Assembly (NCBI GenBank): GCA_002422665.1
Contig: DITA01000065.1
Span: 1-15,161, forward strand
Length of the DNA: 15,161 nt
DNA from: Cloacibacterium caeni_C
GTDB taxonomy: Bacteria; Bacteroidota; Bacteroidia; Flavobacteriales; Weeksellaceae
Direction of reading: 5' to 3'
The translations under genes and the position numbers were made by a program. Shown here in pieces: positions 15,152 to 15,161 of this stretch. Numbering within the stretch: the stretch's first letter is position 1; every line of letters begins with the position of its first letter. Under the pieces are notes generated by a model that saw nothing but the letters and a program-made list of their open reading frames with translations, did no database searches and was not told where the DNA came from.

Positions 15152-15161
15152 ATGAACACAC
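15152..15161 (+). CDS. gcvH: Probable gcvH start (glycine cleavage system H protein), first three codons only
   Basis: Only ATG AAC ACA and one further base (Met-Asn-Thr) are in the window. A promoter and a terminator lie immediately upstream, which marks this as a real gene start. The gcvH call rests on synteny: in many Flavobacteriia gcvH follows sprA, and its product often starts Met-Asn-Thr-Pro. The sequence here cannot prove it. Confidence 0.4.

Noticed and set aside
14925..15161. Minus-strand frame overlapping the sprA end and the downstream promoter
   Set aside because: It crosses the terminator and promoter of the plus strand, shows no family features and has no start signal of its own.

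Overview
The window comes from a low-GC Bacteroidota, most likely class Flavobacteriia. A Weeksellaceae-type genus (Chryseobacterium or Cloacibacterium relatives) is my best guess, but it is inferred and not proven. The evidence is a full-length sprA (type IX secretion) directly behind ruvA, flavobacterial promoters of the TTG/TAnnTTTG type, little sign of Shine-Dalgarno sequences, and carbohydrate genes typical of a polysaccharide utilisation locus.

Region 1 (1-2505, plus strand) is the end of a glycan-degradation operon. It holds the C-terminal part of one GH144/'glucoamylase-like' protein, a complete tandem paralogue that is a lipoprotein, and a secreted alpha/beta-hydrolase esterase. It closes with a strong hairpin terminator that probably works in both directions.

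Region 2 (2556-4767, minus strand) is a two-gene, translationally overlapping pair: an AAA/ABC-type ATPase followed by an RloB-like Toprim-type protein. This is the architecture of AbiL / RloA-RloB type phage-defence modules. Its upstream region has a good promoter, a second -7 box and four dyad-symmetric sequences. Two of these are copies of the palindrome CGTTAAAATTTAACG, spaced about seven helical turns apart.

Region 3 (4848-6688, minus strand) is a long-chain acyl-CoA synthetase (AMP-forming) with its own promoter.

Region 4 (6747-7399) is a compact mobile element: a REP-associated tyrosine (HUH/Y1) transposase flanked by two nested pairs of REP-like hairpins. The two hairpin classes share a TCC-GTA-GGA core and a TATCT tail but differ by four compensated base pairs in the stem. 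The element appears to lie between ruvA and its ancestral promoter.

Region 5 (7413-15161, plus strand) holds ruvA (Holliday-junction recognition), then sprA (giant outer-membrane T9SS translocon) 6 bp later with a GTG start. A terminator follows, then a promoter and the first three codons of what is probably gcvH. No rRNA, tRNA or CRISPR array is visible.
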